Assembly (NCBI RefSeq): GCF_028532725.1
Contig: NZ_JAQKGU010000005.1
Location: 1-64,000, forward strand
DNA: 64,000 nt
Source: Desulfovibrio sp. Fe33
GTDB taxonomy: Bacteria; Desulfobacterota; Desulfovibrionia; Desulfovibrionales; Desulfovibrionaceae
Direction of reading: 5' to 3'
Numbering within the stretch: the first letter of the stretch is position 1; every line of letters begins with the position of its first letter. Below are positions 8,674-17,457 of this stretch, piece after piece. The translations under genes and the position numbers were made by a program. The notes beneath the pieces are model-generated. The model was given only the letters and a program-made list of their open reading frames with translations. It made no database searches and was not told the origin of the DNA.

Positions 8674-9396
8674 CTACCCTTTTGCCAGCAGTTCCTTGTA
8701 TGCCTCGTTCATCATGGCATACAAATCGTTCTTGAACTGCTCACGCTCCTTGAGGGTGTATCGGGACGGGTCGATGACGGGCAGAGCCTTGAACCGGACC
8801 ACGGGCCGGTTGTCGATGATGAAATCGCCCTTGCCCATGACGCGCCCGGTATTGGTCATGACGAACGGAACCACCGGCAGCCCGGCCTTGAGCGCCAAAA
8901 TCATGGCCCCGATCTTGAACTCCAACAACTCGTCCAACTTCGTGTTCCGCGTCCCCTCCGGGAAAATGAGCGGCGAAATGCCGCCCTTGGCGGTCTCCAC
9001 GGCCTCGTTCAGGGACTGCATGGCCGCACGCCGATTCCCCCGGTCGATGCAAATATGCCCCGCATGGGCCAGAGCCTTGCCGTAAAGAGGTATATCGAAC
9101 AGGGATTTCTTGGCCACAAACCGAATGCGATTACCCTTCAGCAGCTTGAACAGGACCGGAATATCCAAGTTCGACTGGTGGTTACCGATGAACACGTAGT
9201 GTCCTTCCGGGTCCACCTCGCCCATGTCCGCCTCGATTCGGATGCCGGAAAGCTTCACAGCGGCAGCGCCCCAGGCCAATCCCCAACGGTCATATTCGGC
9301 GGGCGTGGAGGTCTTCGGGTCCACCTTGAGCATCTTCAATGAATACCAAATGGTTACGGGAACGAGCAGTATGGTGAAAAACAGTCGTCGAAGCAT
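8674..9396 (-). CDS. plsC: 1-acyl-sn-glycerol-3-phosphate acyltransferase
   Basis: A 240-residue inner-membrane enzyme that adds the second acyl chain to lysophosphatidic acid, giving phosphatidic acid. An N-terminal hydrophobic segment (LFFTILLVPVTIWYSL) anchors it. The acyltransferase box is GNHQSNLD (the usual HxxxxD) and the substrate-binding box is FPEGTRN. It is the first gene of a two-gene unit with RNase J, separated by seven bases. Repeat A2 lies upstream. Confidence 0.93.
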   Translation of the reverse strand: MLRRLFFTILLVPVTIWYSLKMLKVDPKTSTPAEYDRWGLAWGAAAVKLSGIRIEADMGEVDPEGHYVFIGNHQSNLDIPVLFKLLKGNRIRFVAKKSLFDIPLYGKALAHAGHICIDRGNRRAAMQSLNEAVETAKGGISPLIFPEGTRNTKLDELLEFKIGAMILALKAGLPVVPFVMTNTGRVMGKGDFIIDNRPVVRFKALPVIDPSRYTLKEREQFKNDLYAMMNEAYKELLAKG

Positions 9397-9484
9397 GATC
9401 CGTCCTTATTGTGCAAACTCCTCCGTAACTAAACCAAAACACTGCATGAAACAAGAAAAGAAAAATCCGCGCGGTGCCTAAAAT

Positions 9485-9812
9485 GCCTCCGGCGGCCAGG
9501 GGGAAAGGGGAGAGAGGGCACCCTTTGTAAAGGGCTGCCCTCTCTCCCCTTTCCCCCTGGACCCCCTATCCCCTCTCTCCCTCCGAAACTTTTTGTATGC
9601 GCATTCGCGCGGGTGCAGGTATGCGATGGGGTGAGCCTCTCCCCGAAACGACTTTCTAGCTAGAAAAATACGTTGAAGAAAAACAAATCATTTGCCGCCC
9701 CCGCGAAGCGGCGACAAAAAGTTTAGGAAAGAAAGGGGTTGGGGGTCCGGGGGAAGGGGAAGGAAAACCCTTTTCAAAGGGTTTCCTTCCCCTTCCCCCG
9801 GCCGCCGGAGGC
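9485..9812. repeat. Dispersed palindromic repeat, family A, copy 2 (complete)
   Basis: A 328-bp element with inverted ends GCCTCCGGCGGCC (9485-9497) and GGCCGCCGGAGGC (9800-9812). Just inside each end is a long G/C-rich hairpin, at 9496-9560 and 9747-9801. Inside these are matching AAACTTTTTGT and ACAAAAAGTTT blocks, so the whole element is roughly palindromic. It fills most of the 474-base gap between plsC and the EF-G-like gene and has no credible ORF. Copy 1 and copy 3 share its plan. Confidence 0.85.
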
Positions 9813-9816
9813 ACCC

Positions 9817-9846
9817 AAAAAAGGGCGGCGGCCAAGCCGTCGCCCT
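9817..9846 (-). terminator. Intrinsic terminator of the EF-G-like gene
   Basis: The stem AGGGCGGCGG / CCGTCGCCCT (one wobble pair) at 9822-9846 is followed on the minus strand by six T residues. Repeat A2 begins about four bases beyond it. Confidence 0.85.
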
Positions 9847-9870
9847 CTGGGGTCACAAGTGATTACCGGA

Positions 9871-11931
9871 TTACTCTTCGATGGCCTTTTTATGGGCGGC
9901 GATGACCTTCTCGGTTTCCTGGGGCGGGCATTCCTCATAAGCGGCGAACTCCATGAAGAAAGTGCCCTGTCCGCCGGTCATGGAATTGAGGTCCGGGGCG
10001 TAGCGGAGCATTTCGGCCATGGGCACATGCGCCTTAACCTCTGTGAGGCCTGCCTGGGAGTCGGAGCCGAGCACCTTGCCGCGACGCGAGGAGAGATCTC
10101 CGATAACGTCGCCCATGAAGGCGTCGGGCACGGCCACGGTAACGAGCATGATCGGTTCGAGAAGGGCCATCTTGGCCTTTTCGCAAGCCTTCTTGAAGGC
10201 CAGGGAACCGGCCACCTTGAAGGCCATTTCCGAAGAGTCCACGTTGTGATAGCTGCCGTCGTAGAGCGTCACCTGGAAATCGATGACGGGGAATCCGGCG
10301 AGCACGCCGCGAGCGGCGGTTTCCTGAACGCCCTTGTCAACGGCGGGGATGAACTGACGCGGAATGGAACCGCCCACGATCTGGTCCACGAACTCGTAGC
10401 CTTCGCCGGAGCCCTTGGGGGCAACGTGAATCCAGCAGTCGCCGAACTGGCCGCGTCCGCCGGACTGCTTCTTGTGGCGTCCCTGAATCTCACGGGCGCC
10501 GGTTTTGAAGGTCTCGCGGTACGGGACCTTGGGAGTCTTGAGCACGATGGCGGTCTTGTAGCGGCGCTTGGCCTTTTCGACCGATATTTCGATATGGTTC
10601 TGCCCCATGCCGGAGAGCAGGATGTCCCCGGACTCCTCATCGCGTGACAGGGTCAGGGTGATGTCCTCTTCGAGAAGCTTGCCCACGGCGGCATAGACCT
10701 TGTCCTCTTCGCCCTTTTCCTCGGGAGCCAGGGCGAAAGTGATGAGCTGAGGAGCCTTTTCAGGCTTGGCGAGCTTGAACTCGCCCTTCGTGACAAGGGT
10801 GTCGCCCGTGTGGGTATTTTTGAGCTTGGCCAGGGTGACGATGGAGCCCGGTCCCATGGGGGTCTTCACCGGAGTCTGCTCCTTACCGTTCATGGCCAGA
10901 AGCTGTCCGACGCGCTCCTTCTCGCCGTTGGCCGTGTTCACAAGCTGAGAGTCGGGAGAAAGCTCACCGGAAAGCACACGGACCACGGTCAACTGCCCGG
11001 CAAAGGGGTCGGCCTGGGTCTTGAAGACGAAGCACGCCATGGATTCGTCCGGGGAGCTGGGCAGTTCGCTGCCGTCCTCTCCCTGCCACGGCTTGTGGTC
11101 CAGGGGACCGGGGAGCAGGCTCTGGACGGTATCCAGAATCATCTGGCCGCCCTGGCAGTTCAAAGCCGCGCTCACCACGACCGGGACCAGTTCGCCGGAA
11201 GCGACGCCGACCTTGAGTCCTTTGGTGATATCCTCGGGAGAAAGCTCACCCTCCTCGAAATATTTCTCCATGAGGTCCTCATCGCTCTCGGCGATGTTCT
11301 CGATCATGGTTTCGCGGATGGTCTCGACCTCGTCGGCGATATCACCGGGGATTTCGCCCTCGGAGACCGCGCCGTCGGCGCCGAACATGAGCGCCTTGCC
11401 GGACATCATGTCCACCACGCCCTTGAAATTCTCCTTGGAGCCGATGGGATAGTAAAGCAGCGCGGGGCGCGCGCCCAAGGCTTCGGAAATGCCGTGGAAG
11501 GCCAGGTCGAAGTCGGCCCTGTCGCGGTCCATCTTGTTGATGACGATCATGGAGGGAAGGCCCATATCCTGAACCCGGGCCCAGATTTTGCGGGTCAGCG
11601 GCTTGACGCCGTCCACGGCGTCGATAACCATGACCACGCCGTCTGCTGCCGTGAGGGAATAGGAGAGATCGCCCGCGAAGTTGGAGTCGCCGGGGGTATC
11701 AATGAGAAAATGATCGTTCTTATTCCACTTGAAGCTGGCGAAACCGGGCTGGATCGAACCGCGACGCTTGATTTCCTCGGGCTCGAAGTCGAGTACGGTG
11801 TTCCCGTCTTCGACTTTGCCGAGGCGGTTTACAACTCCCGAGTTGAAAAGCAGCATCTCGGCGACGGTGGTTTTGCCGCTACCGCCGTGACCGACGAGTG
11901 CATACGTTCTTTGGGTCTTGAGGTCAGGCAT
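9871..11931 (-). CDS. EF-G-like translational GTPase (EF-G2 type)
   Basis: A 686-residue cytoplasmic protein with the full EF-G domain set: GTPase about 8-270, domain II about 290-380, then III, IV and V. G1 is GHGGSGKT (14-21) and G4 is NKMD (132-135). After DTPG (78-81) the residue is Asp82, whereas canonical EF-G has the catalytic His. The gene also stands apart from rpsL-rpsG-tuf. These points favour an EF-G paralogue rather than the main translocase. A strong promoter and a terminator make it monocistronic. Confidence 0.85.
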   Translation of the reverse strand: MPDLKTQRTYALVGHGGSGKTTVAEMLLFNSGVVNRLGKVEDGNTVLDFEPEEIKRRGSIQPGFASFKWNKNDHFLIDTPGDSNFAGDLSYSLTAADGVVMVIDAVDGVKPLTRKIWARVQDMGLPSMIVINKMDRDRADFDLAFHGISEALGARPALLYYPIGSKENFKGVVDMMSGKALMFGADGAVSEGEIPGDIADEVETIRETMIENIAESDEDLMEKYFEEGELSPEDITKGLKVGVASGELVPVVVSAALNCQGGQMILDTVQSLLPGPLDHKPWQGEDGSELPSSPDESMACFVFKTQADPFAGQLTVVRVLSGELSPDSQLVNTANGEKERVGQLLAMNGKEQTPVKTPMGPGSIVTLAKLKNTHTGDTLVTKGEFKLAKPEKAPQLITFALAPEEKGEEDKVYAAVGKLLEEDITLTLSRDEESGDILLSGMGQNHIEISVEKAKRRYKTAIVLKTPKVPYRETFKTGAREIQGRHKKQSGGRGQFGDCWIHVAPKGSGEGYEFVDQIVGGSIPRQFIPAVDKGVQETAARGVLAGFPVIDFQVTLYDGSYHNVDSSEMAFKVAGSLAFKKACEKAKMALLEPIMLVTVAVPDAFMGDVIGDLSSRRGKVLGSDSQAGLTEVKAHVPMAEMLRYAPDLNSMTGGQGTFFMEFAAYEECPPQETEKVIAAHKKAIEE

Positions 11932-12025
11932 ACTTCACTCCACATCGTTTCTGGTTGTCCTTATCGGAATCGCGGAGCCGTCTGCCCCGCGAAAAGCACA
12001 GCACTTGGTTTTTAACGGGTTTAGT

Positions 12026-12055
12026 CCTATAGGAAGACCAACGCGAGAATGTCAA
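12026..12055 (-). promoter_or_regulatory. Sigma-70 promoter of the EF-G-like gene
   Basis: On the minus strand a perfect TTGACA (12050-12055) is followed after 18 bases by TATAGG (12026-12031), about 95 bases before the start codon at 11931. The 11932-12193 gap is otherwise AT-rich and without a gene. Confidence 0.65.
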
Positions 12056-12193
12056 GTCGTGACGTGCTCTCCAACTTTACTTAAACACTTGAAATACAGT
12101 CACTTTTTTACAAGCTTCGCCTTAAAATACCCTCTTTCGCAAACAATATCAATCCGTTGAAGCGACAAAGAGAGAAACTTTCAGGAGTCCGCA

Positions 12194-13156
12194 TTGCATC
12201 TGACAAACGAGATTTTCACGGCCTCTGCCGAGGCCGTCCGGGCCGGGGGCAGCCATTTGTTCTGGGCCGACAATATTACGGAATCACTTCGAAAATCCCT
12301 TGAGGAAATAGGACAGTCCGCGCCGATCCTGGTCCATGCGGGGAGCAACGGGCTGGAACTGGCTGCGGGCGCGGCCCGGCTGGCCGTTCTGACGGAACTC
12401 GACAGGCCCGTCCTGGCCCGCATGGTCGAAGACGCGGACGCGGTGGGGCTCGGCCTGCTCTACCTGGCCGACAACGCCCATCGCGAGCTCGACGACGCCA
12501 TGCGCTTCAAGGCGTTGCAGTATTTCGCCCCGCTCATGGACGCCGAAACCCTGGAACGCGACATCCTGCCCCGCCTCGGGGTTCGGCCGAAATCCAAGGA
12601 CGCCCGGTCGCTCATGGACTGGCTCAAAATGCCCGCCGAGTGGCAGGCGCTGCTGGGCCGGGGATTCCTGCCGCTTGCCGCGGGAACGATTCTCGGGCGC
12701 ATGTCAGACGCCGACCGCGATGCGGTCCTGCCGCTGTTCTCAGCCATGTCCTGGTCCCGGTCCAACGCGGTCAACCTGCTGACCTGGCTTTTCGAGACCG
12801 GACAGATGGCGGGATGTCCTGTGGCGGAGGTCATGGCCCGCGCCGGGATGGACGACATCCTCGGCCAGGGACTTTCGCCCAAGGACGCCATCGCGCGACT
12901 CTGCGCCGCGGCCCGGCAGGTACGATACCCCGAGCTGACCCGCCTGCGCGGCCGGTTCGACGCTGCGGCGCGGACCGTTACGGGCGGGACATCCTGGAAG
13001 TTGGTCCAGCCGGACAGTTTCGAAACCGACGGCGCGGAGTTGTCCGTGCGGATCGCCGACAGAGGCCGGCTCGCCAGGGCCATCGAGGAACTGCGGGCCA
13101 TGGCCGACTCTCCGGCCTGGGAAGCCGTTTTCAATCCGGGCGGCAACGATGAATAG
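12194..13156 (+). CDS. ParB/Srx-like N-terminal domain protein
   Basis: A 320-residue soluble protein starting at a TTG (12194) with AGGAG seven bases upstream. The first ~90 residues follow the ParB N-terminal pattern (SLEEIGQSAPILVHAG, then LELAAGAARLAVL, the place of the usual GHRR-type box). The rest is helical, without a clear DNA-binding HTH. The last eight bases overlap the start of the radical SAM gene, so the two proteins are translationally coupled and probably act together. ParB-fold proteins may bind or cleave nucleotides; the activity here is unknown. Confidence 0.65.
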   Translation: MHLTNEIFTASAEAVRAGGSHLFWADNITESLRKSLEEIGQSAPILVHAGSNGLELAAGAARLAVLTELDRPVLARMVEDADAVGLGLLYLADNAHRELDDAMRFKALQYFAPLMDAETLERDILPRLGVRPKSKDARSLMDWLKMPAEWQALLGRGFLPLAAGTILGRMSDADRDAVLPLFSAMSWSRSNAVNLLTWLFETGQMAGCPVAEVMARAGMDDILGQGLSPKDAIARLCAAARQVRYPELTRLRGRFDAAARTVTGGTSWKLVQPDSFETDGAELSVRIADRGRLARAIEELRAMADSPAWEAVFNPGGNDE

Positions 13157-14258
13157 TCTGCCCGCCCACCTGAGCAAAATCGGCCAAGTATTCGTGGACG
13201 AGTCCATGACGGACGCCCCGATGGTCAAACGCGTCCGCGAACGGCTGGCCGACGGCGGCAAGGCGGACATTCCCTGGACCGTGGTTGCGCCGGATCAGGA
13301 CAGGGTGAGCTTCGAACAAGGCGAAACCCAGGCCCTGTATCTCAAGGAATACAAGGGGAAATTCCTTCGGTTTTGTCCCGGCACCCGCGCCTACCACTGT
13401 TGCGGCTACCGGATCATCCATATCGGCGAGAACTGCCCCATGGCCTGTTCCTACTGCATCCTCCAGGCGTATTTCCAGGACCGGATGCTCAAGATATGGG
13501 CCAATCAGGACGACCTGTTCAGGGAATTGGCCGACGGATTCGGCACGGACCGATCCACCCGCTTCCGGGTGGGCACCGGTGAATTCACCGACTCCCTGGC
13601 CCTGGAACACCTGACCGGCTACAGCCGCGACCTGGTGCGTTTCCTGGAAGACTACGAAAATGTGGTGCTGGAGCTGAAATCCAAGGTGGTGGACCTCTCC
13701 TGGATGGAGGGAACCACGCGCACGGACCGCGTCCTGCCCGCATGGTCCCTGAACGCCCCGTTCGTCAACGAGCACGAGGAGTTCGGCGTGTCGACCTTGA
13801 CGGAGCGGCTGGAGGCGGCGCGGACCTGCGCCGAGGCGGGTTTCAAGGTATGCCTGCACTTCGACCCGATCATCCGTTTCGACGGCTGGCGCGACGGCTA
13901 TGCGGAGATCATCGACCGCATCTTCGACTATGTCAGGCCGGAGCAGATCGCCTACATGTCTCTCGGCTCCTTCCGCTGTATGCCCCAGCTTACGCCGATC
14001 ATCGAGGACAAGTTCCCGGAAACCACGTACATCTATAATGAGTTTGTTCCCGGCCTGGACGGCAAGGCGCGGCTGCTGCGCCCCCTGCGCGTCGAACAGT
14101 TCAAGTTCATGGTCGACAGGCTGCGCGCCCACGGCATGGAGGAACAGCTCTACTTCTGCATGGAGTCGACCGGCGTGTGGCGCGAAGTTTTCGGCTATGC
14201 GCCCCAGGATTTCGGGGGACTGGGAAAACGGCTCATGAATCGCGCTTTCGGCGAGTGA
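13149..14258 (+). CDS. Spore photoproduct lyase family radical SAM protein
   Basis: A 369-residue radical S-adenosylmethionine protein. The Fe-S motif CPMACSYC (Cys96, Cys100, Cys103) is followed by ILQAYF, typical of the SPL family, which repairs UV-induced thymine dimers in spores. A second cysteine cluster (CPGTRAYHCC) precedes it. Because the host is a non-spore-forming type, the substrate may be another DNA or RNA lesion. The start overlaps the ParB-like gene as ATGAATAG. Confidence 0.85.
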   Translation: MNSLPAHLSKIGQVFVDESMTDAPMVKRVRERLADGGKADIPWTVVAPDQDRVSFEQGETQALYLKEYKGKFLRFCPGTRAYHCCGYRIIHIGENCPMACSYCILQAYFQDRMLKIWANQDDLFRELADGFGTDRSTRFRVGTGEFTDSLALEHLTGYSRDLVRFLEDYENVVLELKSKVVDLSWMEGTTRTDRVLPAWSLNAPFVNEHEEFGVSTLTERLEAARTCAEAGFKVCLHFDPIIRFDGWRDGYAEIIDRIFDYVRPEQIAYMSLGSFRCMPQLTPIIEDKFPETTYIYNEFVPGLDGKARLLRPLRVEQFKFMVDRLRAHGMEEQLYFCMESTGVWREVFGYAPQDFGGLGKRLMNRAFGE

Positions 14259-14306
14259 CGACGGCCGCGGGAAGCTTACAAACCGGGAAAAAACGCGTTT
14301 TCCCCC

Positions 14307-14335
14307 TTGCCAACCGCGGAACAATGCGTTAACTA
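14307..14335 (+). promoter_or_regulatory. Candidate promoter of the rpsB operon
   Basis: TTGCCA (14307-14312) and TAACTA (14330-14335) are 17 bases apart, about 100 bases upstream of rpsB. A run of A and T bases (14288-14301) lies just upstream. Confidence 0.5.
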
Positions 14336-14356
14336 CCCCCGACTTTAAATTCACAC

Positions 14357-14416
14357 ATCCCGCCCATAACTCCGGGTGGCCCGTGATGGCACGAGCTCCT
14401 TACAGGACCGCGGGAT
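14357..14416 (+). promoter_or_regulatory. Possible structured leader of rpsB
   Basis: ATCCCGC (14357-14363) pairs perfectly with GCGGGAT (14410-14416), enclosing about 46 bases that can fold further. Leaders that bind S2 and repress rpsB-tsf are known in other bacteria; whether this one does is an inference from position. Confidence 0.35.
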
Positions 14417-14440
14417 GGACGAAAAACCCAGGAGATCATC

Positions 14441-15235
14441 ATGGCTTACGTTACTATGAAGCAGATGCTGGAGACCGGCGTCCACTTCGGACACCAGACC
14501 CGCCGTTGGAACCCCAAAATGCGCCCCTACATCTTCGGCGCCCGCAACGGCATCCACATCATGGACCTGCAGCAGACCGTCAAGATGTTTGCCACCGCCC
14601 ATGACTTCATCGTCAACACCGTCGCCAAGGGCGGCAAGGTCCTGTTCATCGGCACCAAGCGCCAGGCTCAGGAATCCGTCAAGGCCGAGGCCGAGCGCGC
14701 CGGCATGTACTACGTCACCCACCGCTGGATGGGCGGCACCCTGACCAACTTCCAGACCATCAAGCGTTCCATCGACCGCCTGAAGACCCTCGAGCAGATG
14801 TTCGAGGACGGTTCCATCTCCCGCTACACCAAGAAGGAAGCAGTGGGCATGAACCGTGAGATCAAAAAGCTGAACCTGGCTCTGGGCGGCATCAAGGACA
14901 TGACCGAAGCCCCTCAGGCCGTTTTCGTCATCGATCCCAAGCGCGAGCAGATCGCCATTCAGGAATGCCGCAAGCTCGGCATCCCCGTTGTCGCCGTGGT
15001 TGACTCCAACTGCGATCCCGACATGGTGGACTACATCATCCCCGGCAACGACGACGCCATCCGCGCCATCAAGCTGTTCGCCACCCATATGGCCGACGCC
15101 TGCACCGAGGGCAGCGCCATGCAGAAGGACTTCGCCTCCAAGGCCGAAGCCGCAGCCAAGGACGTGACCGCTCCCGCCGAGCAACCCGAAGAGAAGGCCG
15201 AAGCTACCGCCGAGGCCGCTACCGAGGAGAACTAA
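14441..15235 (+). CDS. rpsB: 30S ribosomal protein S2
   Basis: A 264-residue ribosomal protein needed for recruiting S1 to the small subunit. It is recognised from [20 protein letters not shown] at the start, followed by [21 protein letters not shown] and [15 protein letters not shown]. The C-terminal 40 residues form an Ala/Glu-rich tail. An AGGAGATC ribosome site precedes the ATG. tsf starts two bases after the stop, the usual rpsB-tsf order. Confidence 0.98.
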   Translation: MAYVTMKQMLETGVHFGHQTRRWNPKMRPYIFGARNGIHIMDLQQTVKMFATAHDFIVNTVAKGGKVLFIGTKRQAQESVKAEAERAGMYYVTHRWMGGTLTNFQTIKRSIDRLKTLEQMFEDGSISRYTKKEAVGMNREIKKLNLALGGIKDMTEAPQAVFVIDPKREQIAIQECRKLGIPVVAVVDSNCDPDMVDYIIPGNDDAIRAIKLFATHMADACTEGSAMQKDFASKAEAAAKDVTAPAEQPEEKAEATAEAATEEN

Positions 15236-15237
15236 TA

Positions 15238-16047
15238 ATGTCGATTTCTGCTGCACAAGTTAAGGCCCTGCGCGAAAAGACCGGCGCCGGCATGATGGAT
15301 TGCAAGAAGGCCCTTGCCGAGTCCGGAGGGGACGAGGAAAAGGCCGTCATGTACCTTCGCGAGAAGGGTCTGTCCAAGGCCGCCAAGAAAGCCGGACGCG
15401 CCACTTCCGAAGGCCTGATCACTCCCTACGTTTCCGCTGACGGCAAGACCGCCGTCATCTCCGAGCTCCTCTGCGAGACCGACTTCGTCGCCAAGGGCGA
15501 CGACTTCCAGGCTTTCGCCCAGGCTCTGTCCGAGAAGATCGCCGGTCTGGACGTGACCTCCGGCGACGCCTCCGCCCTGCCCGAGGAAGTGACCGACGTC
15601 ACCGACCTCATCGCCAAACTCGGCGAGAACATGGGCGTGGGCCGCTTCGCCAAGGTTTCCACCGACGGCGTGCTCGGCGTGTACATCCACTCCAACAACA
15701 AGCTGGGCTCCATTGTCGAGCTGACCGGCACCGACGACGTCGAAGTGGCCAAGGACGTGGCCATGCACGTGGCCGCCATGAACCCGGCCTGCATCACCTC
15801 CGACGAACTCCCGGCCGATATCCTGGAAAAGGAAAAGGCCCTGTACCTCAAGCAGGCCATGGACGAGGGCAAGCCCGAAGCCATCGCCGAGAAGATCGTT
15901 TCCGGCCGCCTGCACAAGTTCTACAAGGACGTTTGCCTGGTCGAACAGGCCTTCATCAAGGACGACAAGCAGACCATCAAGCAGATCCTCAAAGGCGGCG
16001 CCGTCGCCAGTTTTTACCGACTGGCTCTCGGTGAAAAGGCCGAGTAA
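15238..16047 (+). CDS. tsf: Translation elongation factor Ts
   Basis: A 269-residue cytoplasmic guanine-nucleotide exchange factor for EF-Tu. The N-terminal UBA-like domain has KALREKTGAGMMDCKKALAE, followed by the signature GRFAKVSTDG and the dimerisation region. The start lies two bases after rpsB, and a strong terminator follows, so rpsB-tsf forms one transcript. Confidence 0.98.
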   Translation: MSISAAQVKALREKTGAGMMDCKKALAESGGDEEKAVMYLREKGLSKAAKKAGRATSEGLITPYVSADGKTAVISELLCETDFVAKGDDFQAFAQALSEKIAGLDVTSGDASALPEEVTDVTDLIAKLGENMGVGRFAKVSTDGVLGVYIHSNNKLGSIVELTGTDDVEVAKDVAMHVAAMNPACITSDELPADILEKEKALYLKQAMDEGKPEAIAEKIVSGRLHKFYKDVCLVEQAFIKDDKQTIKQILKGGAVASFYRLALGEKAE

Positions 16048-16067
16048 CCGAACTGCCGAAAAAATGA

Positions 16068-16094
16068 AAACGGGCCTCACGGCCCGTTTTTTTT
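16068..16094 (+). terminator. Intrinsic terminator after rpsB-tsf
   Basis: The stem AAACGGGCC / GGCCCGTTT with loop TCAC is followed by an eight-base T run (16087-16094). Confidence 0.93.
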
Positions 16095-16161
16095 GTCCGG
16101 AAAACATGCTATCGCCTTTTGGCGAGATCGTATCGCAACCATTCGACACCCAGGGGTAACA

Positions 16162-16881
16162 ATGACCAAGACGCGTTATTCGCGGATTTTATTGAAACTG
16201 AGCGGCGAAGCTCTTGCCGGTGAACAGCAGTTCGGCATCGATCCGAGCGCCATCGGCCAGTTTGCCAAAGAGATTGCCGAGGTGGCCGCCACCGGCCTGC
16301 AGATGGCGCTCGTCATCGGCGGAGGCAACATCTTTCGCGGCATGGCGGCCTCGGCCAAGGGCATGGACCGCGCCCAGGGCGACTACATGGGCATGTTGGC
16401 CACCGTCATGAACGCCTTGGCCGTTCAGGACGCGCTGGAGAAAAACGGCTGCGACACCCGGGTCATGACTGCACTGTCCATGGCCGACGTCGCCGAACCG
16501 TACATCCGCCGCCGTGCGCTCAGGCACATGGACAAGGGCCGGGTGGTCATCTGTGCCGCCGGGACCGGCAACCCCTACTTCACTACGGACTCGGCCGCCG
16601 CCCTGCGGGCGCTCGAGCTCAAATGCGACGCCATTTTCAAGGCCACCAAGGTTGACGGCGTATACGACAAGGACCCCGCCAAATACGACGACGCGGTCAA
16701 ATATGAAACGGTCTCGTACATGGAGACCCTGGAAAAGCGTCTGGGCGTCATGGACTCCACCGCCATTTCCATGGCCAGAGACAACAACCTGCCGATCATC
16801 GTCTTCAACCTCCACAAGGAAGGCAATATCCGCAGGGCCGCCAACGGTGAAAACATCGGAACGACTGTTCAAGGAGACTAA
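16162..16881 (+). CDS. pyrH: UMP kinase
   Basis: A 239-residue hexameric cytoplasmic kinase of the amino-acid-kinase fold that makes UDP from UMP. Landmarks are [11 protein letters not shown] near the start, [11 protein letters not shown], the ATP region [17 protein letters not shown], and [14 protein letters not shown] used the ATG at 16162 behind AGGGGTAAC; an upstream in-frame start would run through the tsf terminator region. frr begins two bases after the stop. Confidence 0.97.
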   Translation: MTKTRYSRILLKLSGEALAGEQQFGIDPSAIGQFAKEIAEVAATGLQMALVIGGGNIFRGMAASAKGMDRAQGDYMGMLATVMNALAVQDALEKNGCDTRVMTALSMADVAEPYIRRRALRHMDKGRVVICAAGTGNPYFTTDSAAALRALELKCDAIFKATKVDGVYDKDPAKYDDAVKYETVSYMETLEKRLGVMDSTAISMARDNNLPIIVFNLHKEGNIRRAANGENIGTTVQGD

Positions 16882-16882
16882 C

Positions 16883-17437
16883 ATGCAAACCGTACTGAAC
16901 GACGGCAAAAAAAGAATGGCCGGGGCCATCGGCTCCCTTGAAAAAGAATTCGGCAAGCTGCGCACGGGCCGCGCCACCACCGCCTTGGTGGATTCCATCC
17001 AGGTGGACTACTACGGCACGCCCACTCCCATCAGCCAGCTTTCCTCCGTATCCGTGCCCGACTCCAAGACCATCACCATTCAGCCTTGGGACAAGGGCGC
17101 GTTCGGTGCCGTGGAAAAGGCCATCCAGAGCTCCGATCTGGGCCTGAATCCGGTCAACGACGGCAAGATCATCCGCATCGCCATCCCGCCCCTGACCGAA
17201 GAGCGCCGCAAGGAGCTCGTCAAGGTGGCCAAGAAATACACCGAAGACGCCAAGATCGCCCTCCGCAACGTGCGACGCGACATGAACGACATCCTCAAGA
17301 AGATGGAAAAGGACAAGGAAATCTCCGAAGATGATCTGCGCCGTAGTGAAGGCGACGTCCAGAAGATGACCGACGAATACGTCAAGAAGGCCGACGAAGT
17401 CATGGCCGCCAAGGAAAAAGAAATCCTCGAAATCTAA
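16883..17437 (+). CDS. frr: Ribosome recycling factor
   Basis: A 184-residue factor that, with EF-G, splits post-termination ribosomes. The fold is a three-helix bundle plus a small beta domain. Recognised by [37 protein letters not shown] and [18 protein letters not shown]. The ATG at 16883 follows AAGGAGAC and lies two bases after the pyrH stop. Confidence 0.98.
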   Translation: MQTVLNDGKKRMAGAIGSLEKEFGKLRTGRATTALVDSIQVDYYGTPTPISQLSSVSVPDSKTITIQPWDKGAFGAVEKAIQSSDLGLNPVNDGKIIRIAIPPLTEERRKELVKVAKKYTEDAKIALRNVRRDMNDILKKMEKDKEISEDDLRRSEGDVQKMTDEYVKKADEVMAAKEKEILEI

Positions 17438-17457
17438 CGGGACATTCCTTGAGCAAC

